This document shows positions 41,006-52,297 of a stretch of 64,000 nt of DNA, in pieces; the first letter of the stretch is position 1, and the number at the start of each line of letters is the position of its first letter. The stretch spans positions 235,818 through 299,817 of the forward strand of contig NZ_CP114583.1 in assembly GCF_030550815.1 (NCBI RefSeq). The letters run 5' to 3'. The DNA is from Candidatus Mycoplasma mahonii. GTDB taxonomy: Bacteria > Bacillota_I > Bacilli_A > Mycoplasmatales > Metamycoplasmataceae. The notes beneath the pieces are model-generated. The model was not told the DNA's origin and did not search any database. It saw only the letters and a list, made by a program, of their open reading frames with translations. Made by a program: the position numbers and the translations under genes.

Positions 41006-41065
41006 TATAATAGAAAAGCAGACGAAACTGCGCGCAAAAATTACACACAAAAGCGAAAGGAAAAA
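41006..41065 (+). promoter_or_regulatory. gap promoter and short leader
   Basis: TATAAT at 41006-41011, a GCAG-ACGAAA-CTGC hairpin (41018-41031) and the ribosome site GAAAGG just before ATG 41066. Confidence 0.55.
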
Positions 41066-42064
41066 ATGAAAAAAATCGCAATCAACGGATTTGGAAGAAT
41101 TGGTAGATTAGTTTTTAGACAATTAATCGAAGATAAGAACTTAAAAATTGTCGCTATTAATGATCTAACAGATACTAAAACATTAGCTCATCTATTAAAG
41201 TATGATACATCACAAGGCAGATTCAATGGCACTGTTGAATATACAGCAGATTCACTAGTTGTTAATGGAGTAGCAATTAAAGTTATTGCTGAAAGAGATG
41301 CAACCATGTTGCCTTGAAAAGCTCTTGAAGTTGAAGCTGTTGTTGAGGCAACAGGAATATATAAAACTAAGAATGATGCAAGTAAACATCTACAAGCAGG
41401 AGCTAAAAAAGTTGTTATTTCAGCACCTTCAAGTAGTGCTGATATTAAAACAATTGTTTTCTCGGTTAACGAGGGCACATTAACTGCCGATGATCAAATT
41501 ATTTCTGCTGCATCATGTACAACAAATGCTTTAGCACTAGTTGCGAATGTATTAGAAAATATATTTGGAATTGAAAAAGGATTTATGACTGTAGTTCATG
41601 CTTACACTGGAGACCAAAAAATTCAAGATGCACCTCATAGAGACTTAAGAAGAACAAGAGCTGGTGCTCAAAATATTATTCCTACTACTACAGGCGCAGC
41701 TGTTGCTATTGGGAAGGTTTTGCCTGAATTAGTTGGAAAACTTAGTGCTATTGCAATTAGAGTTCCGGTAATAACTGGATCAATAGTTGACTTAACTGTG
41801 GAATTAAAAGATAAAAATGCTAGTGTAAAAACAATTAATGAAGCAATGAAAAGCGCTGCTTCTTCATCATTTGAATATGAAGTTGATCCGATTGTATCTT
41901 CTGATATTGTTGGCAATACACATGGCTCAATCTTTGATTCACTAATGACAAATGAAATTACAGTTGATGGTAAGAAACTTTTTAAAGTTGTAACTTGATT
42001 TGATAATGAAAGTTCATATGTATCTCAATATGTAAGAACTTTCAAACATTTTATTAACCTATAG
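41066..42064 (+). CDS. gap: Glyceraldehyde-3-phosphate dehydrogenase
   Basis: Glycolytic enzyme that makes 1,3-bisphosphoglycerate and NADH. 332 residues. NAD-binding [14 protein letters not shown] at the N-terminus, catalytic [12 protein letters not shown] (Cys about 152), [20 protein letters not shown] and the end [16 protein letters not shown] with TGA read as Trp. Single gene with its own promoter and a good terminator, indicating high expression. Confidence 0.97.
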
Positions 42065-42085
42065 TGAATATAATTATCGCTTGAT

Positions 42086-42111
42086 AAAAACACTTTATTT
42101 AAAGTGTTTTT
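42086..42111 (+). terminator. Terminator of gap
   Basis: AAAAACACTTT (42086-42096) and AAAGTGTTTTT (42101-42111) form a perfect stem with a T-rich tail. It lies directly before the -10 box of engB. Confidence 0.85.
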
Positions 42112-42126
42112 CTTTATAATTTTTTT

Positions 42127-42678
42127 ATGTGAACATTTATCAAATCATCAACCAATAACAAAAATTTCCTAATGGGTCACTCCAAGGAAATCTGTTTTAT
42201 TGGTCGCTCCAATGTTGGTAAATCTTCGCTCATTAATGCAATTGTGAAACAAAAAGCATTAGCAAGAACATCCAACACACCAGGAAGAACGCAACTAATT
42301 AATTTTTTTCAAGAAGAAAATAAAACCATTGTCGATCTACCTGGATACGGATTTGCTAAGATGCCTATAAAGGTTAAAAATGAAATGAATATTATGATTC
42401 AGAATTATTTTGAAACACGAAAAGAGCTGGTTCATATTTTTATTTTAATTGATGCAAAAGTAGGTCCTACAAATGATGATCATGGTATGATTGAATATCT
42501 CAAATCCATTAGCAAAGATTTTAGCATTGTTTTGACAAAGCATGACAAACCAAATCAGAAGGAATTTTTTAAAACCTCAAAGAAATTAAAAATGATTACC
42601 AAGAACTTTATTGCTGTTTCATCAAAAACTGGAAAAAATATTGGAAAACTTAGACAAGATATTATTAACATGTTCTAA
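42127..42678 (+). CDS. engB: Ribosome biogenesis GTPase YsxC/EngB
   Basis: Essential GTPase of 50S subunit assembly. 183 residues: G1 GRSNVGKSS (about 22-30), G2 TPGRTQ, G3 DLPGYGFAK and G4 TKHDK, plus the SSKTGKN end motif. I start at 42127, not at the internal ATG 42172, because TATAAT at 42115-42120 lies six bases upstream; the second codon is TGA (Trp). Leaderless start. Confidence 0.94.
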
Positions 42679-42733
42679 AAGTATATATGATTAGTTTGTT
42701 AAATAATGATTAGATTGATTTTAAAGGAGACAT

Positions 42734-43699
42734 ATGGATTTTATTACGGATAACCAATTTGATTGATTACCACCAATTATTTTAGTGGTTTTATTGTTAA
42801 TTGGTGGATTAGTTGGATGATTTCTTGGTTGAAAATCATCACTATATTTTTTAATTTGGAATATATTGGGATTAGTTACAGGAGTTCTAATTGTTTATTA
42901 TTTATATGATATTTTTATTAATAAAACTAATTTTGAAATAATTATTATTAACATTAAAAAAATATTAACTGAAAACAAATTCATTACTAAGTCAATTATT
43001 GGTGCCATAATCACACTGGTTTCACTTATTGTATTTAATTTATTTGCTTTTATATTTTATTGAGTGTTTAGAAGTACATTAAAAAGATCTCTTAAAGATG
43101 CAAAAAAAGCAAAAAAATCTATACTTTTAACAAGAACATTAGGGTCGACAATTGGTGTTATCTCAACTATTCCTGCATCATTATTTGCAACAACCTTATC
43201 AACCACAATGTCCGGTCTGAATAAATTCACTCATTCTACATCAAAAATGGTTGATTTCATTACAATTGGACAATTTAAAAATTTAGACGAAAATATTAAA
43301 CATGTTATTTATTTAGTTGATGCAACATTAAAATTCAATGATTTTAAATCAGAATTCTCAGAAATATTTAAGAATATTGAAGTAAAACCAATGAATAACG
43401 AATGAATTAGTAAATTAAATATTCCTGAAAACATTGAAACAATTAAAAAAATATTAAATTCTCCTATTTTAGCTAATTCCTTTGAGACTCTACTTGGCGA
43501 TACATTGAAGATAGATAAAACTAAAATAGATTTTTCTTTAAATCCGAAAAAAGTCTACAATGGCGCACCTTTAGTAACTAATACAATCCAAAAAGGAAAA
43601 TTAATTACACAAATTGAAATTTACTTTAAAAATAATGCTTCATCAATGGCATCTTGAGAAAATATTAATGCATATTTAATGAAAATTGGATTATTTTAA
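42734..43699 (+). CDS. Membrane protein of unknown function
   Basis: 321 residues, unrecognised. Three or four hydrophobic segments lie in the first 115 residues (about 12-33, 38-58, 88-113), followed by a basic cytoplasmic patch (FRSTLKRSLKDAKKAKKS) and a C-terminal part of ~180 residues with one more weak hydrophobic stretch. The N-terminal arrangement recalls CvpA-like proteins, but the match is too weak to name. AAAGGAG precedes ATG 42734. Several TGA codons are Trp. It stands alone between engB and the rpsF promoter. Confidence 0.75.
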
Positions 43700-43734
43700 T
43701 AATGATAAAATGTGCTATTATAGGTTTTTTTGTA

Positions 43735-43792
43735 TATAATAAATTAGAGCTTATGCTCCTGCCATTTAGGCCAAATGACCAGAGGAGGCGAA
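43735..43792 (+). promoter_or_regulatory. rpsF promoter and leader
   Basis: TATAAT at 43735-43740 and a short leader with a GAGC/GCTC hairpin and CATTT-AGGCC-AAATG, then AGAGGAGG. Firmicutes have an S6:S18-binding leader here; this may be a reduced version, but I cannot assign it with confidence. Confidence 0.4.
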
Positions 43793-44230
43793 ATGCCCAA
43801 TTATGAAATTATGCTAATTATCGACCCTAAAGACGATATTAAAAATGTAGAACAATTAGCAAAAGATACATTCTCAAATGATATAAAGAAGTTTGAGAAA
43901 TTAGATAGAACAGAACTTGCTTACTCAATAAACAACTCAAAAACAGGTACTTATATTCTTATGGATGTGAATACTAGTGGAGAAAATATTAAGGAATTTA
44001 CAAGGAAAGTTAATTTAATAAAAAATGTTTGAAGGCAGCTTACAATTAACATTGATGAAGAAAAAGCAAATAAAATTGCTAAGCCAAGAAAAGTATTTAA
44101 AAAAGTTGGTGATTTTTCATCTAACAAAGGTTCTAATTATAGAAGAGATGCAAGTTACAGAAGCAGACAAGCACTTAGAAACAATCTAGTAGTTGAAATA
44201 GGAAAAACAGAAAAAGGTATTAATGAATAA
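43793..44230 (+). CDS. rpsF: 30S ribosomal protein S6
   Basis: Small-subunit platform protein that pairs with S18. 145 residues: PNYEIMLIIDPKDD start, RTELAYSINNSKTGTYILMD core, and a C-terminal tail with KPRKVFKKVGDFSS that is longer than in most bacteria. GGAGG places the start at 43793 rather than at the earlier in-frame ATG 43775. TGA near 44031 is Trp. Overlaps ssb by eight bases. Confidence 0.94.
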
Positions 44231-44702
44231 AATACTTTTAGTAGGAAGGTTTGTTAGAAATCCAGAAACAAATTTAACAAGTTCCAATATTAAGTACACT
44301 AGATTCACAGTAGCAGTAACAAGGCCATTTGGTGAAAATCAAGCAGATTTTATACCGATCGTTGCTTGAAGATCACAGGCAGATTTTGTAGATAAATACA
44401 TGGTAAAAGGATCATTAGTTTCTGTTGAGGGAAGATTTACATCTAATACTTACAAAAACAATGAAAATATGAATGTAACAAGATATGAAGTAACTGCTGA
44501 CAGGATTGAGGGTCTTGAATCAAAAGAACAACAAAAAGCAAGAATAGGGAGATCAGATAAAGTTACTGAATTTAAGACTAGCGATGAAAAATTTACTGAA
44601 CAAATCCCTTCAGCAACAGACACTAAAGTAATGAATTTTGAAAAAGAATCTAATGTAGAAAAGAGAGAGGAAAATGAAGTTCCATGAGAACTTGATTTAT
44701 AG
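44223..44702 (+). CDS. ssb: Single-stranded DNA-binding protein
   Basis: Protects single-stranded DNA at replication forks. 159 residues: OB-fold with VGRFVRNPETNLTSSNIKYTRF-type start, PIVAWRSQADF and VEGRFTSNTYKN; then a Glu/Lys-rich linker and the acidic end EVPWELDL instead of the usual DDDIPF tip. Start overlaps the rpsF stop (ATGAATAA). Part of the classical rpsF-ssb-rpsR operon. Confidence 0.95.
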
Positions 44703-44711
44703 AAAACAATA

Positions 44712-44963
44712 ATGGAAAATTTTAAAAAAAGCAAAAAAGTGATTAAAAGGAAAAAATGAAATCCGTTTTTACCTAAGGAAGTAAGATATGTTGACTACAA
44801 GAATGTTGAATTATTAGAGAAATTTATTAACTCTCATGGTAAAATACTTGCGGCCCATGTTACAGGTTTATCTGCTGCTCAACAAAGAAATATGGCTAGA
44901 GCAATCAAGAGGGCAAGAATGATGTCGTTATTACCATTTACAAAAGAAAGAATAAGAAGATAG
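44712..44963 (+). CDS. rpsR: 30S ribosomal protein S18
   Basis: Binds S6 in the platform. 83 residues: basic start, [20 protein letters not shown] and [18 protein letters not shown], both S18 signatures. One TGA (44758-44760 region, KKWNPF) is Trp. Third gene of rpsF-ssb-rpsR. Confidence 0.96.
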
Positions 44964-44997
44964 TATATAATGTTATTTTTTTTATATAATGTAATGT

Positions 44998-46965
44998 ATG
45001 AGAAACAAAAATCTAAATGCATTGATTGTGTTCGTCGTGTTTCAGGCATCCGGTCTGATAACTCTTGTAGTATTATCCAACATGTATTTAACAGCCAACA
45101 AAGCTATATTATTTATTTCATTAATATCTATTTTAGTATTTGCAAATTTTATAGTTTTTGCTTTCGCCTTCATTTTTGTTAATAAAAGAAGAGAAAAAAT
45201 CAAAAAGTCCTTTGATTATTATATTGACTATATGGTTGCATCTGTTGGTGTTGGTCTTATTTCATATAATGGTGAAGGTGACATTATATGAACATCAAAG
45301 TTCATTGATCAAAGAATTGATAGACAATTAGTTGGTAAAAAACTTATTAATCTTTCTGAATCATTTAAAAAAGAGTATGAACATGGTAGACAAGAATTTC
45401 AGTTTATGATTGATGAAACTAAATACGAAGTGCAGATAAACTTAGCTCATAAATCAATTGTTTTAAAAGATGTTACAAATGAATCTGTCTTATTAGAACA
45501 GTACACTACTGAAAAATTAGTTATTGGTGAATTGGAAATAGACAATTTTCAAGAATATCAATTAATTTTGCCTCCCGAGGAATTATTTAGAATAGAATCT
45601 GCAGTTATTAATATGCTTGATGACTTGTCTGAAAAATACCTTCTTTCATACCGCCAATATGTTAAAGGTAAGTTTTTAATTACCACAAACAATAAAACCC
45701 TTTCAGAATTTGAAAAAGGTAGATTTAATTTTTTAGATGTTTTGCGAAACGTAAATGTTATTGACGGTATAAAACTATCAGTATCAATTGGATTTGGTAC
45801 TAAGGCATCAAATGCAAAAAGATTAGCTTCACTTGCAAAAGATGGTTTATTGCAAGCCCAATCAAGGGGGGGAGACCAAGTGGGATGTGTCGCAGATGAT
45901 AGTGCAAAACCAATATTCTATGGTTCTAAATCAGAGATAGCAAAATCAATCTCCCGTATTAAAATAAAACAAGTTGCAACCTTGTTTGAAAAAAGTATTT
46001 CAGATAAAAAAATTATGGATGTTGTAATATTTGGTCATGATTTTGCTGATCTTGATGCAATTGGAGCTGCTCTTGGCATTGCAGCCATTGCAAAAACATA
46101 CAAAAAAAATATTTATATACAAAATGTTAATATAGACGGAACAACAATAAATGCAATGAAAGATAGTTTATCTGATGTTCAAAATAAATACTTTGTTAAA
46201 CCATCAAGAGTTAAAAAAATAGTTGGATTAAAAACAACTATTGTTGTTATGGTTGATATTAGTGATGCAGCCAGAACTGAGTCACCCGAATTTATTGATA
46301 ATGTAATTGATTCAAACTTTTTTGTTTTTGACCATCACAGAATCGGTAAATTACATGAAAAGATACTGCCGTCTAATTCTTACATTACAACGAATGCTTC
46401 TTCAGCCTCTGAAATAGTTGTTGAATTAATTCAATTTATGAAAAGATCAATATTATTACCCAAGCAATCTGCACAAATGATGCTTAGCGGTATATTTCTT
46501 GATACAATGCAATTTCAAAAATCAACATCATCAAGAACATTTGAAGCATCAGCTTTCTTGGAAAATATTGGAGCTCAGTCATCGATATCCAATGAAGTCT
46601 TAAAACTTTCAGAAGTCAATTCTAATATAATACGTTCTATACTTACAAACACAATAGAAGTAAAACCGGGATATTTTTTGGCGTCATATGCTGGAGAAGT
46701 GCCAGTTGATGTTATTTCCAAAGCAGCCGATGAAATCTTAAGAACGTCAGGTAGAAAAGCTGCATTTGTTGTGGGGAAAGTTCCTGGAAAAAAAGAGTTC
46801 AAGTTATCGGCAAGGAGCCTTGAAACAAATGTTCAGATTATCGCTGAATTAGTGGGTGGTGGTGGACATTTTAGCGCTGCAGCTGCAGTATCTAAAGAAC
46901 CATTAAATATTTTTACAGATAATGTTATTCAAGCAATAGTTGGTTCAGTAGAAGGAGAAAAATAA
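44998..46965 (+). CDS. gdpP: GdpP-type c-di-AMP phosphodiesterase
   Basis: Membrane-bound enzyme that degrades cyclic di-AMP. 655 residues: two membrane helices (about 8-28 and 36-60), a PAS-like region, a degenerate GGDEF domain (SRGGDQVG near 297) and the DHH/DHHA1 phosphodiesterase: GHDFADLDAIG (about 344), DISDA, FDHHRIG and, near the end, GGGGHFSAAA. All metal-binding residues of the DHH domain seem present. TATAAT at 44985-44990 lies seven bases before the ATG. Overlaps rplI by one base. Order gdpP-rplI-dnaC is conserved in Firmicutes. Confidence 0.93.
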
Positions 46966-47402
46966 TGAAGGTAATTATTATTAAAGATTGTAAAGACGGA
47001 TCAGTCAATGATGTTATTGATGTGTCAGATGGATATGGGAAAAATTTTCTTATCAATAAAGGATTTGCTATTGCGATAAATAATGCAAGTAAGCACAAGC
47101 TCGAAAGTAAAATTCATGAAAAAGAGTTAGATCGAGAATCTAAAAGAAAAAATACTTTAATAGTAAAAAATACAATTGATAATATGCATTTGAGTTTTAC
47201 TTTAAAGGCAACTGGCGATGTTATTCATGGTTCAGTAACCAGGAAACAAATAATTAAAAAACTGAAAGACAAAAAAATTTATATTAATCCAGTGAATATT
47301 GAAAATAAGAAAATTCATGCTCTTGGAATATCATATATTTCCGTAAAATTATTTGATGGCATAAATGCAAAATTAAAAGTAGAGGTGGAGAAAGATGGAT
47401 AA
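46965..47402 (+). CDS. rplI: 50S ribosomal protein L9
   Basis: 145 residues: MKVIIIKDCKDGSVNDVIDVSDGYGKN-type N-terminal domain with the DGYGKNFLI signature, the long central helix, and the C-terminal VTRKQIIKKLK domain. One-base overlap with gdpP and eight-base overlap with dnaC (ATGGATAA). Confidence 0.94.
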   Translation: MKVIIIKDCKDGSVNDVIDVSDGYGKNFLINKGFAIAINNASKHKLESKIHEKELDRESKRKNTLIVKNTIDNMHLSFTLKATGDVIHGSVTRKQIIKKLKDKKIYINPVNIENKKIHALGISYISVKLFDGINAKLKVEVEKDG

Positions 47403-48717
47403 TCATAAAGTACTAGAAATAGAAAGAGCATTGTTAGGACTTTTATTGATTGACAACAGGTCTGTTAATAATACAATGAATTATCTTGAACCAAGTGATT
47501 TCTTTGATCAAAATAATAAGGCTGTATACGAAGCCATCTTAGATGTCAAAAATAAAGGAATGAAAATTGAGGTTGCGACAATCCTTTCTTCTTTAAAACA
47601 AAAAAAAGCGCTTGATAAAATAGGTGGAGCTAATTACATTTCTTCACTAATGAATGATGCTGGATTGCATGCAAATCTTTCAAAATTTATTAAAGAGATT
47701 ACCGACAAGGCTCAATTAAGAAAAGTTGAATCCGTTATCAAGGGCTTATCATCCGAGGTTAGTAAATCTAATGCTTCTACTGAAAGTATTTTGGAAAAAG
47801 TTGAGCAAGATATTTTTTCTACAACAAGAAAGGTTCAAACACGAGAATTTCAACACACAAATATAATTATCAAGGATGCATTGGATAACTTAGAAAAAAA
47901 GGCGGTTCATGAAGGACCAACAGGAATAGCTTCTGATTACGCGTCACTGGATAAGATGACTTCTGGTTTTCAAAATGGTGATCTAATAATTATAGCTGCA
48001 CGTCCATCAATGGGAAAAACTGCATTTGCTTTAAATCTTGCTGCAAATATAGCAAAGAGAAGTATTGTGGGGTTTTTCTCGCTTGAAATGCCGTCAGAAC
48101 AACTGATCAATAGATTAATATCCTTTGGAAGTTATATTAACGGAAATAAAATTAGAGAGCCACACTTACTTAACGAAACTGAGTGAAGTAAAATCCATGC
48201 GGCTTCTGATCAAATAAAGGAAATGGATTTATATATTGATGATTCCCCTGGTTTAAAATTATCAGAGCTAGTTTGGAAGACCAAAAAACTAGCAGAGACT
48301 AAAGGTCTTGATATTATCTTTATTGATTATTTACAATTGTTAACTGTTGCAAGCAGCAGATCCGAAAATAGGCAGGCTGAAGTGTCTGTAATTTCACGAA
48401 CTTTAAAGAAGCTTGCTAGAGAATTAGAAATTCCCATTATTGCTTTATCTCAACTTTCACGTAAGGTCGAGAGTAGGGAAAATAAACGGCCAATGATGTC
48501 AGACATTAGGGAGTCGGGTGCAATAGAGCAAGATGCAGATATTATTACATTTATACATAGACCTGTTTACTATGAAGATGATAAGGGGAAAGGGCAAACA
48601 TTCCATGATTCAGAAGTGATCATTGCAAAACATAGAAATGGACCTATCGGAAATGTTAAACTTAAATTTAATCCTAAAATAGGATTATTTACTGATACGT
48701 TAGATGGTGCTAAATAA
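47395..48717 (+). CDS. dnaC: Replicative DNA helicase DnaB
   Basis: Hexameric helicase of the fork (named dnaC in Gram-positives). 440 residues: N-terminal domain with EIERALLGLLLID, linker, RecA-like domain with Walker A IAARPSMGKTAFALN (about 199-213), FSLEMPSEQL, Walker B IIFIDYLQLL and SRTLKKLARELEIPIIALSQLSR. A TGA near 48183 is Trp. No intein. Cotranscribed with gdpP and rplI. Confidence 0.96.
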
Positions 48718-49925
48718 TGCCAACTGGGTACCTCATTGGAATCATTTTTTTGTTAATCATTTTAATAATATTATCGGCTATCTTTTCAGCAGCTGAAACT
48801 GCATATTCATCTGTTAGAGATTTAGAAATTGAAAAGAATTTTTTAAAAAATAAAAAATCTGCTAAATTAATAAAAAAACATCATAAAAGTTTCGGGTGAA
48901 CACTTGCAACTATTTTAATTTCGAATAACCTGGTAAATATTTTTGCTACATCAGCTGTTACATTTTTTATTTCTCAACTTATATTTTCATCCGGTGCAAC
49001 AACAATACTCGCAACCGTTGTTATGACTCCATTAATAGTTATTTTTGGTGAAATAATGCCAAAGTTATTTGCAAAAAAGTATCCCTACAAATATCTTACA
49101 AAAGTTGTTTATCTTATGGAAATATTAAATTGACTATTTTTACCATTAACTTTTTTCATTAGAAGGTTTACTCTTAAAACAAAATTAACTAATACAGAAA
49201 ATGATTTAAAACTATATATTGATATAGCTTCTAAAGAAGGTGTCTTAGAAAAGAAAGAGGCAACTTTGGCAACAAATGCTTTAGATCTTGATTCAACAAA
49301 AATATCCAATATTTATACACCTATAAAAAATGTTTCGACAATAAATGAGAAGGATTCTAGGAGTCAGGCTCTTGATATTTTTAAAAGGACAGGTCATTCA
49401 AGACTCCCGGTTATATCTAATGGGGAGATATCCGGTGTCTTACTACTTAAAAATGTTATATTCAGTGATGAAAAAAATATTGTTAATTTATTTATTTCTG
49501 TACCAAAATTATCACATAATTCTGTTGCCACCAAAGCGCTTGAAGAAATGCGCATGAATTCATCACATATGATTTTAATCGAAAACAATAAAAGAAAAAT
49601 TGTTGGAATTCTAACCCTAGAGGATATTATTGAAGAATTATTTGGTGAAATATATGATGAACATGATAAACAAATATTATTTAATCAAATTTCACTTCAT
49701 AAATTTATAGCAACTGAAAAGACAATGATATCTGATGTTGAAAAAAATTTAGGTATTGTACTGAATAAAAATGATAATGATTTAACTGTTAAAAAATGAA
49801 TTTCACAAAAAATCAATCGTAATTTTAAAAAGAACATTGTTTACACATATAAAGGAATTATAAAGTTCAAAATTATCGAGAATAAAAAAAATGGTTCAAC
49901 AAAAATAGAAGTTACACAAAAATAA
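48717..49925 (+). CDS. CNNM/CorC-type membrane protein with CBS domains
   Basis: 402 residues of the HlyC/CorC (CNNM) family, proposed Mg2+ or Co2+ transporters. DUF21 region with four hydrophobic stretches (about 5-28, 62-85, 90-118, 130-147); the motif SAAETAYSSV at 25-34 is the family's first signature; two CBS domains follow (about 195-310; TGHSRLPV and LTLEDIIEELFGEIYDE) and a C-terminal CorC-like domain. Often misannotated as haemolysin; no haemolytic function is implied. One-base overlap with dnaC. Confidence 0.9.
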
Positions 49926-49957
49926 AATTTTAATTATTTTTTCTTTATAATCATTCT

Positions 49958-50911
49958 ATGATTAGAAAATTTTACCCATTTAAAAGTGTGAGCCATAAGA
50001 AATGATTCTCATTTTTAATGATTATATTTGCATCTGTATTGTATACAACTGGTATTAACGCTTTTATTCAAACTGCTGGAACATTTTCGTTGGGTGTTGG
50101 CTCAATTGCAGGTCTTATAACTTATTCTTACAAAGAATTATTATCGTATTTCTCGTTGTTTTATTTATTGCTTAATCTGCCGTTGATTATATTTTTTTGG
50201 AACAAAGTTAAGAAAATATTTATGTATAAAACATTGGTTTTTCTGCTTAGCCAAGCAACATTTAGTCTTATCTTCATATTTAGTGATTTGTTATCTTGAT
50301 TTAATGATGTCATTGATCGCCATGATATCCAAAAAGATGGGTGACCTATCATTGTGTTACCAATTTTCGGTGGTATCATTTGTGGTTCAGCTATTGCTAT
50401 TTCATATATGTTTGGTGGGTCTAGTGGCGGTACTGATATTATTGTTTTTTATTTATCCACAAAGAAAAAGATTGCCATTGGCAAGTTGGCATTAATTGTA
50501 TCGATGACAATTTTGTTGTTTTCGTTTTCGATATCTATGCTACTATACAGTGATAAAAGAAATAATTGATATTTAACACTTTTAGGAACACTGATATCCA
50601 CAATCATAGCATCTTTAATTATTGATATGCTATATCCCAAATATTCTAAAGTTCAACTTGAAATTCATTCGAAAATGACAGAAGAGGTTAAATCATATCT
50701 TTCTAATATAAACAATCCTCATTCTTATTATTCTTTTATGGTTACATCAGGTTACACCAAGAGAAAAAGAGAAGTAATTCAAACATCAATTTTATTACTT
50801 GAAGCCAAGCGAATGATTAAGGACCTAAAGAAAATTGATCCTAAAGTATGGGTTTCTGTAACAAAGGTTAATACCATCATTGGAAACTTTAACACTATTA
50901 CAGTTGATTAA
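49958..50911 (+). CDS. YitT family membrane protein
   Basis: 317 residues: about six membrane helices (within 15-235) including SLGVGSIAGLITY and IAISYMFGGSSGGTDIIVFYL, the YitT signature (GGS.GGTDI), and a C-terminal soluble DUF2179 domain from about 235. Function unknown. The start at 49958 is six bases after TATAAT (49946-49951) and adds 20 residues before the next ATG, in a Trp-containing stretch. Leaderless start. Ends in a bidirectional terminator shared with trpS. Confidence 0.88.
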
Positions 50912-50915
50912 TCCA

Positions 50916-50950
50916 AATAATAAAATTGGCTAAAGGCCAATTTTATTATT
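50916..50950. terminator. Bidirectional terminator between yitT-like gene and trpS
   Basis: AATAATAAAATTGGC (50916-50930) pairs with GCCAATTTTATTATT (50936-50950), fifteen base pairs and A/T-rich flanks. It includes the trpS stop codon. Confidence 0.85.
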
Positions 50951-51916
50951 AACTATCTTGATTGTTTCTTGAGCAACTAATTTTGCTTTTATTCTGCCCT
51001 CTTCAGTAATCTTATCCACTAGTTTTAAACTTTCTTCAAATCGTGATTGCAAATCAATTAAAAATTCACAAACAACATTAGCAACAGCATTTTTAAAATC
51101 CTTATAATTATCATCTTTGAATTTATCTGCCGCATCAATGATGGATATACCTTCTAATGAAGAATAAATGGTTAAAAGATTTCTAATGCCAGGCTTTTCA
51201 TTTGATATGTAAACCTTTTCCTCAGAATCAGTGGCAGACTTCATTATTTTTTTTCTTGCTTCATCTGGTGAATCATTTAAGGAAATGAATGATTTTTTAG
51301 ATGGGGATGATTTAGACATTTTTTTATTAGGATCTGTTAATGACATAATTTTAGCTCCTTCTTTAGCTATTTGAGGAGCTGGAATCTTAAATACATCACC
51401 ATATCTATTGTTGAATCTTATGGCAATGCTTCTAACTAATTCTAAATGTTGCCTTTGGTCTTCACCAACAGGTACATAATCTGGGTTATACAACAAAATA
51501 TCTGCAGCCATTAAAGCAGGATATGTAAGTAGGCCAGCTTTAATTTTTGTTGTGCCATTTTTACTGTTTGATTTTTGAACTTTATCTTTAAATTGAGTCA
51601 TTCTTGACAGTTCACCAATTGTGGTTTGGTTTTCTAAAATTCATAGTAGTTGTGAGTGTTCAGCAAGAGATGATTGATAATAAATTGTGGTTTTTATTGG
51701 ATCTAGGCCTGCAGCTAAATAAGTTGCAACAATATTTTTCCTGTTTTCTCTAAGAGTTTGTGGATGAATATCAATTGATAAGGCATGTAAATCTGCAACA
51801 AATATAAACATTTCATTGTTATCTTGTAACTCAATAAATTTTTGGATAGCACCAATATAATTTCCGATAGTTAATATCCCGGTTGCTTGAATACCACTAA
51901 CCATTCTTTTTTTCAT
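50930..51916 (-). CDS. trpS: Tryptophan--tRNA ligase
   Basis: Charges tRNA-Trp, including the UCA-anticodon species that reads UGA. 328 residues: SGIQATGILTIGNYIGA with the HIGH-type TIGN (14-17), PVGEDQRQHLEL and KKMSKSSPSKK with KMSKS (about 195). A TGA at 51638-51640 is Trp, so the enzyme depends on its own product to be made. Divergent from the EIIB-like gene with a shared AATTATATATAATT core between them. Confidence 0.96.
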
Positions 51917-51943
51917 AATAGATTAATTATATATAATTAATTT

Positions 51944-52297
51944 ATGAAAACTAAAGATAAAATAATATTGATATTCATATCTATTATCACACTAGGCATT
52001 TATCCGTTAATAATATTCAGAAAACAAAAATTTGTTGAAACATCTGATGAACTTTCTAGAAGTAATTCATCTATTATTGATGTTAAAATCTTGATCAATT
52101 TGTTAGGTGGAAAAGAAAACATATTGTCTACAAATAATACACACACGAAAATAAAAATTTATTTTCGTGATAAAAAAAAGGTAAACATAGATGAAATTAA
52201 ATCATCGAAAGGTGTTTCTGGTATATTCATTTCATCGGATGCTATAACCATTATTGTCGGAAATTCAGCAAAATTTCTTAAAGAACAACTCAATTAA
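51944..52297 (+). CDS. PTS EIIB-like protein without the active cysteine
   Basis: 117 residues: one N-terminal membrane helix (about 8-26; ILIFISIITLGIYPLIIF), a linker, and a domain like the EIIB part of glucose-type phosphotransferase permeases: VKILINLLGGKENI (about 47-60) and FISSDAITIIVGNSAKFL. In EIIB the next strand carries the phosphorylated Cys (LGGKENI....C.TRL); here it reads STNNTHTKIKI and no Cys exists in the protein. So it cannot act as a normal EIIB. TATAAT (51932-51937) lies six bases before the ATG. Confidence 0.75.
   Translation: MKTKDKIILIFISIITLGIYPLIIFRKQKFVETSDELSRSNSSIIDVKILINLLGGKENILSTNNTHTKIKIYFRDKKKVNIDEIKSSKGVSGIFISSDAITIIVGNSAKFLKEQLN

Noticed and set aside
48717..49925. 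Haemolysin annotation for the CNNM-type gene
   Set aside because: The DUF21-CBS-CorC architecture belongs to metal-ion transport-related proteins; the haemolysin name is historical.
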